Origin: Paramicrobacterium sp051513965 | Lineage (GTDB): Bacteria > Actinomycetota > Actinomycetes > Actinomycetales > Microbacteriaceae | Direction: 5' to 3' | Assembly: GCF_051513965.1 (NCBI RefSeq) | Contig: NZ_CP195847.1 | Location: 1,798,001-1,862,000 of the forward strand | Length of the DNA: 64,000 nucleotides | Shown: in pieces, positions 32,701 to 42,433 of the stretch | Layout: every line of letters begins with the position of its first letter | Position numbering within the stretch: the stretch's first letter is position 1 | Translations under genes and position numbers: made by a program | The notes under the pieces: generated by a model | What the model saw: the letters and a program-made list of their open reading frames with translations, nothing else | Database searches by the model: none | What the model was told of the DNA's origin: nothing

Positions 32701-33537
32701 TGAGGCCGCCGGACTCGGCCCGATTCGGGACGCGACCGCTGCGGGCAGAGACTCCGCGACATCGAGCGCGGCGATGGGGCCTCCCCGTGAGGCCGTCAGC
32801 GCAGCAGAGGCGTGCAGCAGCGCTCCGGTCGCAGCAACATCCGCCAGGGCGGCGCCGGACGAGGTCGCGGCGAGAGCGCCGATCACTCCGCCGAGCACGT
32901 CCCCGGTACCGGCCGTTGCGAGCCACGACGTCGCTCCCGAGACCGTGTAGGCACGGTTCATCGGATCCGCGACGTGCGTCGTCGCTCCCTTGAGCAGGAC
33001 GGTCGCGCCGAGTTCGTCGCAGGCTCGGCGCGCCCAGGTCGTGGCATCCTCTCGCACCTCATCAGGCGATGCATCGACACCGACCGCCGTGAGCAGCCGC
33101 GCGAGTTCACGGGCATGCGGCGTCAGGATCAGCTTCTCCGGGTGCTCCGCGTGACGGGCCAGATCGAGAGCGCCGGCATCGAGGACGACAGGGAGACCGG
33201 ATGCCAGCGCATCATCGAGAACCTCGGCTCGCTCGTGCAGAGCATCGTCGTCCATGCCGGATCCGATCAGCCACGCCTGCACCCGCCCCTCAGCAGTGAC
33301 GACCTCGGGCCGGCGCTGCAGCACAAGCTGCGCTGGCCGGTCGTCCCCAAGGTAGCGGATCATGCCGACGCCCGTGCGTGCTGCGGCTTCCACGCCGAGC
33401 ACCGCCGCGCCGGGAAAGGTCGTCGACCCCGTCAGCACTCCGAGCACACCTCGCGAGTACTTGTCGGCGTCGAGCTCGGGCACGCGGATCACGCGCGCCG
33501 CATCGGCGTCCGTCCACTCTCTCCAGTCCATACTCAC
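32698..33537 (-). CDS. nnrD: ADP-dependent NAD(P)H-hydrate dehydratase
   Basis: 279 residues of the YjeF C-terminal/CARKD family, which repairs hydrated NADH and NADPH. Motifs include LTGSTTFPGAAVLG, LTPHARELARLL and the ribokinase-like AGTGDVLGGVIGAL with the catalytic Asp. The YjeF N-terminal epimerase domain is absent and not seen nearby. The first codon may be GTG at 33537 or ATG at 33531; TATCGT lies eight bases before the latter. Confidence 0.92.
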   Translation of the reverse strand: MSMDWREWTDADAARVIRVPELDADKYSRGVLGVLTGSTTFPGAAVLGVEAAARTGVGMIRYLGDDRPAQLVLQRRPEVVTAEGRVQAWLIGSGMDDDALHERAEVLDDALASGLPVVLDAGALDLARHAEHPEKLILTPHARELARLLTAVGVDASPDEVREDATTWARRACDELGATVLLKGATTHVADPMNRAYTVSGATSWLATAGTGDVLGGVIGALAATSSGAALADVAATGALLHASAALTASRGGPIAALDVAESLPAAVASRIGPSPAAS

Positions 33538-33573
33538 TCACGATAGGTTGGCGAAGACAGAAAGGTCCACGCC

Positions 33574-34653
33574 ATGCCGCTTCTCGCCGACCCGATCACC
33601 CTCGGCTCTCGCACCGTCCGCAACCGAATCTGGCTCTCCCCCATGTGCCAGTACTCGTGTCTCGAAGCGGACGGGATGCCCGGTGCTTGGCACCACGCTC
33701 ACCTCGGATCATTTGCCGCGGGCGGCTTCGGGCTCGTCATGACCGAGGCGACGGCCGTGAGCCCGGAGGGCCGCATCTCGGACCGCGACACGGGAATCTG
33801 GTCATCCGCTCAGGCCCGCGCGTGGCAGCCGATCGTCGAGACGATCAGGGCGGGCGGCGCCACCGCGGGAATCCAGCTGGCGCACGCCGGCCGTAAGGCA
33901 TCCACCTACTCACCCTGGGGCACCTCGCGCTCAGGCTCCATCGCCCCCGAACACGGAGGCTGGCAGACCGTGGCCCCGTCAGCGGTACCGTTCGACGGCC
34001 TTGCCGCGCCGCAAGCGCTCACAGCCTCAGAGATCGACGGTGTCGTCGATGACTTCGCGGATGCCGCTGCGCGCTCTGTCGACGCCGGGTTCGAGGTCGT
34101 CGAGGTTCACGCGGCTCACGGCTACCTGCTGCATCAGTTCCTCTCCCCCGCGGCGAATCACCGCGCCGACGATTACGGAGGATCCGAGGAGAACCGCGCC
34201 CGGCTGCTTCTGCGCATCATCGAGCGCGTCCGGGCGACCATCGGGGATGCCGCTCTTCTCGTTCGGCTCTCGGGGACGGACTGGTCGAACGACGGCGACG
34301 TACGCTGGGACATCGACGCGTGCGCACGCGTCGCACAGTGGGCAGCCGAGGCGGGTGCTGACGGCTTCGACCTCTCCTCCGGCGGCATCCTCGCTCGCCC
34401 AGAGATCCCGCTCGGTCCGGGCTATCAGGTTCACCTCGCAGAGCAGGTCCGCTCAGCGGTCTCCGTTCCGGTGAGCGCCGTCGGGCTGATCGAAGAGCCT
34501 CACCTCGCCGCGGATATCCTCGCAACTGAGCGTGCGGATGCCGTCATGCTCGGCCGCGCCGCGCTCCGCAACCCTCAGCTCGCCAACGCGTGGATCGCGG
34601 AGCTCGGAGGAGGAACGCCCTTCGTGCCCGGCCAGTACGAGCGCGCCTACTAG
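33574..34653 (+). CDS. Old-yellow-enzyme family NADH:flavin oxidoreductase (YqjM-like)
   Basis: 359 residues, FMN-binding TIM barrel. SPMCQYSC (residues 22-29, Cys25) matches the redox-tuning cysteine of YqjM-type ene-reductases; QLAHAGRKAS, HAAHGYLLHQFLSP and the late AVGLIEEPHLA and MLGRAALRNP complete the FMN and substrate sites. It reduces activated C=C bonds; the natural substrate is unknown. GAAAGG precedes the ATG. The stop shares bases with the stop of the convergent CNNM gene. Confidence 0.94.
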   Translation: MPLLADPITLGSRTVRNRIWLSPMCQYSCLEADGMPGAWHHAHLGSFAAGGFGLVMTEATAVSPEGRISDRDTGIWSSAQARAWQPIVETIRAGGATAGIQLAHAGRKASTYSPWGTSRSGSIAPEHGGWQTVAPSAVPFDGLAAPQALTASEIDGVVDDFADAAARSVDAGFEVVEVHAAHGYLLHQFLSPAANHRADDYGGSEENRARLLLRIIERVRATIGDAALLVRLSGTDWSNDGDVRWDIDACARVAQWAAEAGADGFDLSSGGILARPEIPLGPGYQVHLAEQVRSAVSVPVSAVGLIEEPHLAADILATERADAVMLGRAALRNPQLANAWIAELGGGTPFVPGQYERAY

Positions 34654-35690
34654 CGCTGGGTCGCGTCTTCGACCGTGCCGACCAGCTCCTCGATGATGTC
34701 CTCGAGGAAGAGCACACCGGTCGTGTTGCCATCGCTGTCGAACGCCTGTGCGAGGTGTGCGCCCGACAGGCGCATGCTCGTCAGGGCATCCTCCAGATCT
34801 GTGCCGTCATACAGCGACAGCAGCTGCCTGATGCGCTTGGCCGGAATCGGCTTCTCGTCATCGGCCGCGTCCGTTGTCTCTCTGAGGATGTCCTTCAGGT
34901 GGATGTACCCGGTGGGCTGACCTGCCTCGTCGACGATGACGTAGCGCGAGAAGCCGCGTTTCGCGATCGCCCGCTGAATCTGCGCTGGCGTGGTGTCCTG
35001 CGACAGGGTGACCAGGCCGTCGAGCGGGATCGCGACGTCGCGCACCTTCTTCTCCGTGAACTCGAACGCCGCGCTCAGTGCGCCGGTGGAGTCCTGCAGA
35101 AGCCCCTCGCGCGTCGACTGGGACACGATGGTGGCGACCTCGTCGAGGGTGTACGTCGAGTTCGCCTCGTTCTTCGGTTCGACCCGGAACATCTTCAGCA
35201 CGAGGTTCGCCGTCTCGTTCAAGAACCAGATGACCGGCTTGAACACGCGCCCGATCCAGACGAGCGGTCGGGCGAGAAGCAGCACAGCAGTATCGGGCTT
35301 TGAGAACGAGATGTTCTTCGGCACCATCTCGCCGAAGACGACGTGCAGGTACGAAACGAGCACCAGCGTGATGATGAACGCGATCGTGTCCACGACCTCC
35401 ACCGCGAGACCGGTGAGGCCAAGCGGGCCCGCCAGCAGATGGTGGATCGCCGGCTCCGACACGTTCAGGATCAGCAGGGAGCACACCGTGATGCCGAGCT
35501 GAGTCGTTGCGAGCATCAGGGTGGCGTGCTCCATGGCCCATAGGGCGACCTTCGCGCTCCCCTTGCCCTTCTCCGCGAGCGGCTCGATCTGCGATCGGCG
35601 CGCCGAGATCACCGCGAACTCACTCGCAACGAAGAACGCGTTTCCGAGCAGCAGCACGACGAGCCAGACGATTCCGAGCCAGTCACTCAT
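34650..35690 (-). CDS. CNNM/HlyC-type membrane protein (DUF21 plus CBS pair)
   Basis: 346 residues: DUF21/CNNM transmembrane domain (residues 1-185, about four helices, opening VVLLLGNAFFVASEFAVISARRSQIE) and a CBS pair at about 215-340 with VTLSQDTTPAQIQRAIAKRGFSRYVIVDE. The CorC_HlyC C-terminal domain is missing, unlike its upstream neighbour. Related proteins export or regulate Mg2+; the name hemolysin is historical. Its start overlaps the end of the neighbour by eight bases, so the pair is cotranslated. Confidence 0.92.
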   Translation of the reverse strand: MSDWLGIVWLVVLLLGNAFFVASEFAVISARRSQIEPLAEKGKGSAKVALWAMEHATLMLATTQLGITVCSLLILNVSEPAIHHLLAGPLGLTGLAVEVVDTIAFIITLVLVSYLHVVFGEMVPKNISFSKPDTAVLLLARPLVWIGRVFKPVIWFLNETANLVLKMFRVEPKNEANSTYTLDEVATIVSQSTREGLLQDSTGALSAAFEFTEKKVRDVAIPLDGLVTLSQDTTPAQIQRAIAKRGFSRYVIVDEAGQPTGYIHLKDILRETTDAADDEKPIPAKRIRQLLSLYDGTDLEDALTSMRLSGAHLAQAFDSDGNTTGVLFLEDIIEELVGTVEDATQR

Positions 35691-36990
35691 CGTCGCCCTC
35701 CTCTCGTCGGGAGAATCTGATTCTGTCGATGCGGCGCCCGTCCATGCGCGTCACACGGAGCGTCCCCTCGTCGATGTCGACCTCATCCCCGACGTCGGGA
35801 AGTCGCCCGAGCTCGCTGACCATGTACCCGGCGACAGTCTCGTAGGGGCCATCCTCCGGAATCTGCACACCCGTCCGCTCTCGAAGTTCGTCCGGACGAA
35901 GACTGCCGGAGAACACCACACCGGATGCCGTCTTGACGACGCCCGCGCGCGTGCGATCGTGCTCGTCTGTGACCTCTCCCACGATCTCTTCGACGAGGTC
36001 CTCGAGCGTCGCGACGCCAGCCGTTCCGCCGTATTCGTCGACGACGACGGCCATCTGGTAGCCGCGGCGACGCAGCTGGGGAATGAGGGCATCGAGCTTC
36101 ATCGTCTCCGGCACGCGCACGATCGATGATTGGAGCGCCGAGACGGGGACGTCCTCACGCCGGTCCTTCGGCACGGCCACCGCGTGTTTGACGTGCACGA
36201 GGCCGACGATGTCGTCGATCCCCTCGTCGGTGACGGGAAATCGTGAGAAGCCGGTCGCCCGCGTCAGATCAATGACCGTCTGCGCGGAGTCTGAGCGGCT
36301 CACCGAATCGACCTGCGGTCGCGGGGTCATGACATCGGATGCCGTCCGGGCAGAGAACTGCAGCGTCCGATCGAGCAGCGTCGCGGTGTCCCGCTCGAGT
36401 GTTCCGGCACCGGCGCTCCGCCGCACCAGGCTCGAGAGCTCCTCCGCAGAGCGAGCACCGGAGAGCTCCTCCTTCGGTTCGATTCCGACCGCGCGCAGTA
36501 TCGCATTCGCGCTCTCGTTGAGGAGCACGACCGCGGGCTTGAATATCGCGGTGAACACGACCTGGAACGGAACCGCGATCTTCGCGGTCGCCCGTGGAAC
36601 CGCGAGCGCGAAGTTCTTCGGCACGAGCTCGCCGATGATCATCGACAGGAGCGTGGCGATAGCCACCGCGACGACCGTGGCGATCGGTCGCACGACGGCA
36701 TCCGACATTCCCGCGTCGATGAACGGCGTCGAGAGGAACGCCGTGAACGCGGGCTCAAGCGTGTAACCGGTGAGAAGCGTGGTCAGCGTGATGCCCAGCT
36801 GCGCGCTGGATAGGTGCGTCGACGTCACTTTGAGCGCCGCGATGGTCATCGTCAGGCGGGATTCGCCGCGATCACGTCGCGCCTCGAGATCCGCGCGATC
36901 GAGATTGACGAGCGCGAACTCGCTTGCGACGAACAGACCTGTGCCGACGGTCAGGATGAGGCCGATCGCCAGCAGGATCAGATCAGACAT
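35683..36990 (-). CDS. CNNM/HlyC-type membrane protein (DUF21, CBS pair, CorC_HlyC domain)
   Basis: 435 residues: DUF21 membrane domain (1-190, GLFVASEFALVNLDRADLEARR), a CBS pair (about 205-335, MTPRPQVDSVSRSD and YQMAVVVDEYGGTAGVATLEDLVEEIVGE split over the second CBS), and a CorC_HlyC domain (about 350-430, DEGTLRVTRMDGRRIDRIRF). Probably a Mg2+ transporter or regulator acting with the shorter partner. GGAGG lies six bases before the ATG but can be paired in a small hairpin. Confidence 0.93.
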   Translation of the reverse strand: MSDLILLAIGLILTVGTGLFVASEFALVNLDRADLEARRDRGESRLTMTIAALKVTSTHLSSAQLGITLTTLLTGYTLEPAFTAFLSTPFIDAGMSDAVVRPIATVVAVAIATLLSMIIGELVPKNFALAVPRATAKIAVPFQVVFTAIFKPAVVLLNESANAILRAVGIEPKEELSGARSAEELSSLVRRSAGAGTLERDTATLLDRTLQFSARTASDVMTPRPQVDSVSRSDSAQTVIDLTRATGFSRFPVTDEGIDDIVGLVHVKHAVAVPKDRREDVPVSALQSSIVRVPETMKLDALIPQLRRRGYQMAVVVDEYGGTAGVATLEDLVEEIVGEVTDEHDRTRAGVVKTASGVVFSGSLRPDELRERTGVQIPEDGPYETVAGYMVSELGRLPDVGDEVDIDEGTLRVTRMDGRRIDRIRFSRREEGDDE

Positions 36991-36995
36991 GAGGG

Positions 36996-37011
36996 GCCTC
37001 CATCAGGAGGC
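36996..37011 (-). promoter_or_regulatory. Hairpin sequestering the Shine-Dalgarno of the CNNM pair
   Basis: On the mRNA, GCCTCC-TGAT-GGAGGC forms a 6-bp GC-rich hairpin whose 3' arm is the Shine-Dalgarno GGAGG; six bases later comes the ATG. It could limit translation unless opened. Confidence 0.4.
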
Positions 37012-37105
37012 TGGGTCTGTGACAGTCCGATGCTGATGAAGAAGGGGGAGGGTCATCCATGATGTTGACAGTATACGGTCAGGGTCCCCGGCGTTACCTG
37101 AGGAA

Positions 37106-38542
37106 TCACCACGAAACCGGCAGAGCCTTGCCCTCCTCGTATCCGGCTGCGGACTGGACGCCCACGATCGCGCGATCGTGGAACTCGGCGATGCTGCGCG
37201 CTCCCGCGTACGTGAACGACGACCGCACACCCGACGTGATCATGTCGAGCAGATCCTCGATCGATGGGCGCTCGGGGTCGAGATAGATCTTCGACGATGA
37301 GATTCCCTCCGCGAACAGCGTCTTCCTCGCAAGCTCGTAGGCGTCCAAGCGCCCGAAGCGCTCGCGCACGGCCTTCGTGGAGGCCATGCCCCAGCTCTCT
37401 TTGAACAGCCGACCCTGCGAGTCGGAGCGCAGCTGCCCCGGCCCCTCGATGGTGCCGGCGAACCAGGAGCCGACCATTGCGCTCGATGCACCTGCAGCGA
37501 GAGCGAGAGCGACGTCTCGCGGGTAGCGGATGCCGCCATCCGCCCACACATGGGCCCCCTGTTCCGAGGCTTCCGCCGCGGCTTCGAGGACGGCAGAGAA
37601 CTGGGGACGACCGACCGCGGTCATCATGCGCGTCGTGCACATAGCGCCCGGGCCGACTCCGACCTTGATGATGTTCGCCCCCGCGTCGACGAGATCAGCC
37701 ACCCCGACCGCGGAGACCACATTGCCCGCGACGATCGGGATTCCCAGATCGAGATCCGACACCTTCGACAGTGCGCGGATCATGCTCTCCTGGTGCCCGT
37801 GCGCAGTGTCGACGACGAGGACGTCGACACCAGCGGCGGCGAGCGCGCGCGCCTTCGACTCGACGTCGCCGTTCACACCGATCGCGGCTGCGACAATCAG
37901 CCGTCCGTCGCCATCGGTCGCGGGTGCGTACAGTGTCGAGCGCAGCGCTCCGCGGCGGCTCAGTGAGCCGACCGCTTTTCCACGTCGCAGAACTGCGCAG
38001 AAATTCAGGTCGGCCTCCACCATGAGATCGAAGGCCTTGCGTCCCGTCTCGATTCCATCGGCATCCAGCGATGCCTGCGAGCCACGCAGCAGGTCGCCCA
38101 GCGCGGCATCCGGAAGGGCGGTGCTCAAGCGAGCGGCCTCGATGCTTCCGACGTACTCCTCGTCATCCATGATGACGACACCGTGATCAGGAACCGCCGG
38201 AAGCACGGCGAGCACGTCCGCGACCTGGGCCTTGGGCGAGAAGCTCAACGGGGTGTCCCAGAGGACGGGCTGATCTTTCACCCACCGGATCGCAGCGTCG
38301 AGCTCCTGCAGCGGCATGTCCTGCGGCAGCACACCGAGACCGCCGCGTCGAGCAAGCGCGGCGGCCAGCCGCGGACCTGTGACGGAGTTCATGTTCGCGG
38401 AGACGAGAGGAATCGTCGCTCCAGTGCCGTCGTTAGGCGCGAGAGACACGTCGAGACGGCTGACGACGTCAGACCGCGAAGGCACGAGGAACACATCCGA
38501 GTAGGTGAGATCGTGTGCCGGAACTTCACCGATGAAACGCAT
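37106..38542 (-). CDS. guaB1: GuaB1-family IMP dehydrogenase-related protein (probable GMP reductase)
   Basis: 478 residues with the IMPDH/GMPR barrel: catalytic Cys302 in GPGAMCTTRMMT, phosphate site IKVGVGPG, and a CBS-like insertion at about 100-200. It belongs to the actinobacterial GuaB1 group, separate from the true IMP dehydrogenase GuaB2; mycobacterial GuaB1 has been reported as a GMP reductase. That assignment is by family. TAGCTT lies exactly six bases before the ATG. It is divergent from kgd. Confidence 0.9.
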   Translation of the reverse strand: MRFIGEVPAHDLTYSDVFLVPSRSDVVSRLDVSLAPNDGTGATIPLVSANMNSVTGPRLAAALARRGGLGVLPQDMPLQELDAAIRWVKDQPVLWDTPLSFSPKAQVADVLAVLPAVPDHGVVIMDDEEYVGSIEAARLSTALPDAALGDLLRGSQASLDADGIETGRKAFDLMVEADLNFCAVLRRGKAVGSLSRRGALRSTLYAPATDGDGRLIVAAAIGVNGDVESKARALAAAGVDVLVVDTAHGHQESMIRALSKVSDLDLGIPIVAGNVVSAVGVADLVDAGANIIKVGVGPGAMCTTRMMTAVGRPQFSAVLEAAAEASEQGAHVWADGGIRYPRDVALALAAGASSAMVGSWFAGTIEGPGQLRSDSQGRLFKESWGMASTKAVRERFGRLDAYELARKTLFAEGISSSKIYLDPERPSIEDLLDMITSGVRSSFTYAGARSIAEFHDRAIVGVQSAAGYEEGKALPVSW

Positions 38543-38548
38543 ACCTCA

Positions 38549-38554
38549 AAGCTA
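38549..38554 (-). promoter_or_regulatory. Candidate -10 hexamer TAGCTT for a leaderless guaB1 mRNA
   Basis: TAnnnT hexamer six bases before the guaB1 ATG. The intergenic region to kgd (about 140 bases) shows no other clear site. Confidence 0.5.
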
Positions 38555-38682
38555 CTTGTCCTTGGCCCGCAATGCACGCGCGAGGACGTAGGCTTATTAA
38601 CCGAACAAGTCATGGCGCGCTGCCCGGAGAAGGCGCAGTGCTCCGCGTCACGATTTTCGACAGAGAAGGTGGGCGATCAACG

Positions 38683-41600
38683 GTGTCAGGCCAGTTGACC
38701 GGAGTTGGGGCCGAAGACGGCCAGGCGACAGAGTTCGGAGCCAATGAGTGGCTCGTCGACGAGATGTACGCCAAGTACGTCCAGGACAAGAACTCCGTCG
38801 ACAAGTCGTGGTGGCCGATTCTCGAGAACTATCAGCCGGTGAGCGGTGAGGCGTCTGCAGCGTCGCAGGCAAGCTCGACGACAACCCCGGCTCCCGCTCA
38901 GGGGAACCGTCCCGTCGCGCGGACAACCAGCGTGCAGCCGAAGTCACAGCCGATCCCGGCCGACGCTCCGCAGCGGTCCCCCGAGAAGAAGAGCGAGGAG
39001 AAGGACGACGGCTCTGAGGACACCGTCACTCCCCTTCGCGGAATGCCCAAGACTCTCGCCGCCAACATGGACGTCAGCCTCACCGTTCCGACGGCGACGA
39101 GCGTCCGCACCATTCCGGCGAAACTGATGATCGACAACCGCATCGTCATCAACAACCATCTGAAGCGCGCTCGCGGCGGCAAGGTGAGCTTCACCCACCT
39201 CATCGGCTGGGCGCTCATCCAGGCGCTCAAGGACTTCCCGAGCCAGAACGTCTACTACGACGTCGTCAACGACAAGCCGAGCGTCGTCGCTCCGGCACAC
39301 ATCGGTCTCGGCATCGCGATCGACATCCCCAAGCCGGATGGCACTCGTGCACTGCTCGTGCCTGCCATCAAAAAGGCGGAGACCCTCACTTTCGGCGAGT
39401 ACCTCGAGGCCTATGAGGACCTCGTCTCCCGGGCACGCTCGAACAAGCTGACAGCGGCCGATTTCAAGGGTGCGAGCGTCTCGCTCACCAACCCCGGCGG
39501 AATCGGAACGGTCCACTCCGTGCCGCGCCTCATGAAGGGTCAGGGCTGCATCATCGGCGCTGGCGCACTCGACTACCCCGCCGAATATCAGGGCGCCTCG
39601 GAGAAAACGATTGTCGAGCTCGGCATCGGCAAGACGATCACGCTGACCTCGACCTACGACCACCGCGTGATCCAGGGAGCCGGCTCAGGCGAGTTCCTCA
39701 AGAAGGTGCACGAGCTCCTCATCGGGCAGCGCAATTTCTACGAGGACATTTTCGCGGCGCTGCGCATTCCATACGATCCAATCCACTGGGCGCCGGACAT
39801 CTCCGTCGATGTGAGCGACAACGTCAACAAGACCGCCCGCGTGCAGGAGCTCATCAACTCGTTCCGCGTCCGCGGTCACCTGATGGCTGACGTCGATCCA
39901 CTCGAGTACGTTCAGCGCTCGCACCCCGACCTGGACATCGCGACGCACGGTCTCACTTTCTGGGATCTCGACCGCGAGTTCGTCACCGGCAACTTCACCG
40001 AGAAGCGCCAGATGAAGCTCCGCGACATCCTCGGTGTTCTCCGCGATTCCTACTGTCGCACCATCGGCCTGGAGTACATGCACATCCAGGATCCGGCGCA
40101 GCGTGCGTGGATTCAGAACAAGGTCGAGCGTCCGTACGCGAAGCCCACTCACGATGAGCAGATGCGCATTCTCGGCAAGCTCAACGAGGCCGAGGCATTC
40201 GAGACCTTCCTCCAGACCAAGTACGTCGGCCAGAAGCGCTTCAGCCTCGAAGGCGGAGAATCGACGATTGCACTGCTCGACTCGGTTCTCCAGGAGGCCA
40301 CGGAGCGCGGTCTGGATGGAGCCGCCATCGGCATGGCGCACCGAGGACGCCTCAACGTCCTCACCAACATCGCGGGCAAGACCTACGGTCAGATCTTCCA
40401 GGAGTTCGAGGGCCACCAGGACTCCAAGAACCCGGGATCGGGCGATGTGAAGTACCACCTCGGAACCGAGGGAACCTACCGCTCGGCCGACGGCACGGAG
40501 CTTCCCGTCTACCTCGCCGCGAACCCCTCGCACCTCGAGGCCGTCAACGGCGTGCTCGAGGGCATCGTGCGGGCGAAGCAGGACCGCCAGCCGATCGGAA
40601 CCTTCCGGACGCTTCCCATTCTGATCCACGGTGACGCGGCGATGGCAGGGCAGGGCGTCGTCCTCGAGACGATGCAGCTCTCACAGCTCCGCGGCTACCG
40701 CACCGGCGGAACGATCCACGTGGTCGTGAACAACCAGGTCGGCTTCACCACGACACCGAGCGAGGGTCGCACGTCGATCTACTCGACGGACGTCGCGAAG
40801 ACGATCCAGGCTCCGATCTGGCACGTCAACGGCGATGACCCCGAGGCGGTCGCCCGTGTGGCGCAGCTGGCCTTCCAGTTCCAGCAGGAGTTCCACAAGG
40901 ACGTCGTCATCGACCTCATCTGCTACCGCCGACGCGGTCACAACGAGGGCGATGACCCGTCGATGACGCAGCCGCTGATGTACAACCTCATCGAGGCGAA
41001 GCGCTCGGTCCGCAAGCTGTACACGGAAGCTCTCGTCGGACGTGGCGATATCACCGAAGAGGAATACGAGTCGGCCCACAGCGACTTCCAGGATCGACTG
41101 GAGCGCGCCTTCATGGAGACTCACGCCGCACAGACCAGCTCGACCCCCGTCGTGTTGCCCGAGACCGACGAGGACGGCTACACGGGCGAGCCGGAGACGA
41201 CCGGTGTCTCGAACGACGTCATCGAGGCTGTCGGCGAGGCCTTCACCAACATGCCGGCCGGCTTCACTGTGCACAAGAAGCTGAAGCAGCTGCTCGACAA
41301 GCGTTCGGACATGAGCCGCAACGGCAAGATCGACTGGGCCTTCGGCGAGCTGCTCGCCTTCGGTTCTCTCCTCCTCGAGGGCACGCCTGTCCGCATGACC
41401 GGTCAGGACACCCGTCGCGGCACCTTCGTGCAGCGTCACGCCGTGCTCCACGACCGGGAGAACGGCCAGGAGTGGCTGCCGCTCACGAACCTGTCGGAGA
41501 ACCAGGCACGCTTCTGGATCTACGACTCCCTGCTCTCCGAGTACGCTGTCATGGCGTACGAGTACGGCTACTCGGTTGAGCGTCCGGACGCACTCGTTCT

Positions 41601-42351
41601 GTGGGAGGCGCAGTTCGGCGACTTCGCCAACGGCGCGCAGATCGTGATCGACGAGTTCGTCGCGTCCGCTGAGCAGAAGTGGGGCCAGCGGTCGAGCGTG
41701 GTGCTCGTCCTCCCCCACGGCTATGAGGGAGCCGGGCCTGACCACTCGTCCGCGCGCATCGAGCGCTTCCTCCAGCTGTGCGCGGAGAACAACATGACGG
41801 TGGCCCGTCCGTCGACTCCGGCATCCTATTTCCACTTGCTGCGCCGCCAGGCCTACGCACGCCCGCGCCGCCCGCTGATCGTCTTCAGCCCGAAGGCGAT
41901 GCTGCGGCTCAAGGGCGCGACGAGTGACCTTCCGGAGTTCACATCGGGCAAGTTCCAGCCGGTCATCGACGATGACCGCGTGACCGACAAGAGCGCTGTC
42001 AAGCGCGTGCTCCTGCACGCAGGAAAGATCCACTGGGATCTCCGCAGCGAGCTGACGAAGAACCCGAACCCGGAGATCGCGCTCGTCCGTGTCGAGCAGT
42101 ACTACCCTGTCCCCGGAACCGAGCTGCGTCGCGTTCTCGAGCAGTACCCGAACGCCGAACTCGTGTGGGTTCAGGAGGAGCCGGAGAACCAGGGCGCCTG
42201 GCCGTTCATCTCGCTGGAGCTCTCGAAGCACCTCGCGAACGACCGGATCATCGGCGTTACACGGCCGGCCGCGGCGTCCCCGGCCACTGGCTCTGCCAAG
42301 CGCCACGCCGCCGAGCACACAAAGCTCATCGAGCGCGCACTCTCGCTCTGA
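38683..42351 (+). CDS. kgd: Multifunctional 2-oxoglutarate decarboxylase / dehydrogenase E1-E2 (Kgd)
   Basis: 1222 residues from GTG at 38683, chosen because the protein then opens with the conserved FGANEWLVDEMYAKYV segment and AAGGTGGG lies upstream; the frame is open to 38572. Domains: E1 N-terminal segment (1-40), Ala/Pro/Ser linker (45-110), E2 acyltransferase-like catalytic domain (about 115-345, His327 in YDHRVIQGAGSGE), then the thiamine-diphosphate E1 core (AHRGRLNVL, NNQVGFTT) and transketolase-like C-terminus. No lipoyl domain is present, as in actinobacterial Kgd. It runs the 2-oxoglutarate step of the TCA cycle with a separate lipoylated E2 and E3. Confidence 0.96.
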   Translation: MSGQLTGVGAEDGQATEFGANEWLVDEMYAKYVQDKNSVDKSWWPILENYQPVSGEASAASQASSTTTPAPAQGNRPVARTTSVQPKSQPIPADAPQRSPEKKSEEKDDGSEDTVTPLRGMPKTLAANMDVSLTVPTATSVRTIPAKLMIDNRIVINNHLKRARGGKVSFTHLIGWALIQALKDFPSQNVYYDVVNDKPSVVAPAHIGLGIAIDIPKPDGTRALLVPAIKKAETLTFGEYLEAYEDLVSRARSNKLTAADFKGASVSLTNPGGIGTVHSVPRLMKGQGCIIGAGALDYPAEYQGASEKTIVELGIGKTITLTSTYDHRVIQGAGSGEFLKKVHELLIGQRNFYEDIFAALRIPYDPIHWAPDISVDVSDNVNKTARVQELINSFRVRGHLMADVDPLEYVQRSHPDLDIATHGLTFWDLDREFVTGNFTEKRQMKLRDILGVLRDSYCRTIGLEYMHIQDPAQRAWIQNKVERPYAKPTHDEQMRILGKLNEAEAFETFLQTKYVGQKRFSLEGGESTIALLDSVLQEATERGLDGAAIGMAHRGRLNVLTNIAGKTYGQIFQEFEGHQDSKNPGSGDVKYHLGTEGTYRSADGTELPVYLAANPSHLEAVNGVLEGIVRAKQDRQPIGTFRTLPILIHGDAAMAGQGVVLETMQLSQLRGYRTGGTIHVVVNNQVGFTTTPSEGRTSIYSTDVAKTIQAPIWHVNGDDPEAVARVAQLAFQFQQEFHKDVVIDLICYRRRGHNEGDDPSMTQPLMYNLIEAKRSVRKLYTEALVGRGDITEEEYESAHSDFQDRLERAFMETHAAQTSSTPVVLPETDEDGYTGEPETTGVSNDVIEAVGEAFTNMPAGFTVHKKLKQLLDKRSDMSRNGKIDWAFGELLAFGSLLLEGTPVRMTGQDTRRGTFVQRHAVLHDRENGQEWLPLTNLSENQARFWIYDSLLSEYAVMAYEYGYSVERPDALVLWEAQFGDFANGAQIVIDEFVASAEQKWGQRSSVVLVLPHGYEGAGPDHSSARIERFLQLCAENNMTVARPSTPASYFHLLRRQAYARPRRPLIVFSPKAMLRLKGATSDLPEFTSGKFQPVIDDDRVTDKSAVKRVLLHAGKIHWDLRSELTKNPNPEIALVRVEQYYPVPGTELRRVLEQYPNAELVWVQEEPENQGAWPFISLELSKHLANDRIIGVTRPAAASPATGSAKRHAAEHTKLIERALSL

Positions 42352-42365
42352 CGCAGCTTCACGAC

Positions 42366-42398
42366 GAGGCGGCCGGCGCGATACGCGTCGGCCGCCTC
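42366..42398 (+). terminator. Hairpin terminator after kgd
   Basis: A continuous 15-bp stem starting GAGGCGGCCG with one G-T pair and an ATA loop, 15 bases after the kgd stop. Confidence 0.85.
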
Positions 42399-42421
42399 TC
42401 TGTCTGCGCCCTCGGCCCCAC

Positions 42422-42427
42422 TAAAAT
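42422..42427 (+). promoter_or_regulatory. -10 hexamer TAAAAT for a leaderless antiporter mRNA
   Basis: Near-consensus -10, exactly six bases before the ATG at 42434, and just after the kgd terminator. Confidence 0.6.
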
Positions 42428-42433
42428 GTGAAG

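Noticed and set aside
40681..42318. 545-codon minus-strand open frame across kgd
   Set aside because: It is antisense to the E1 core of Kgd, with low-complexity Arg/Val/Leu/Glu composition and no motif.
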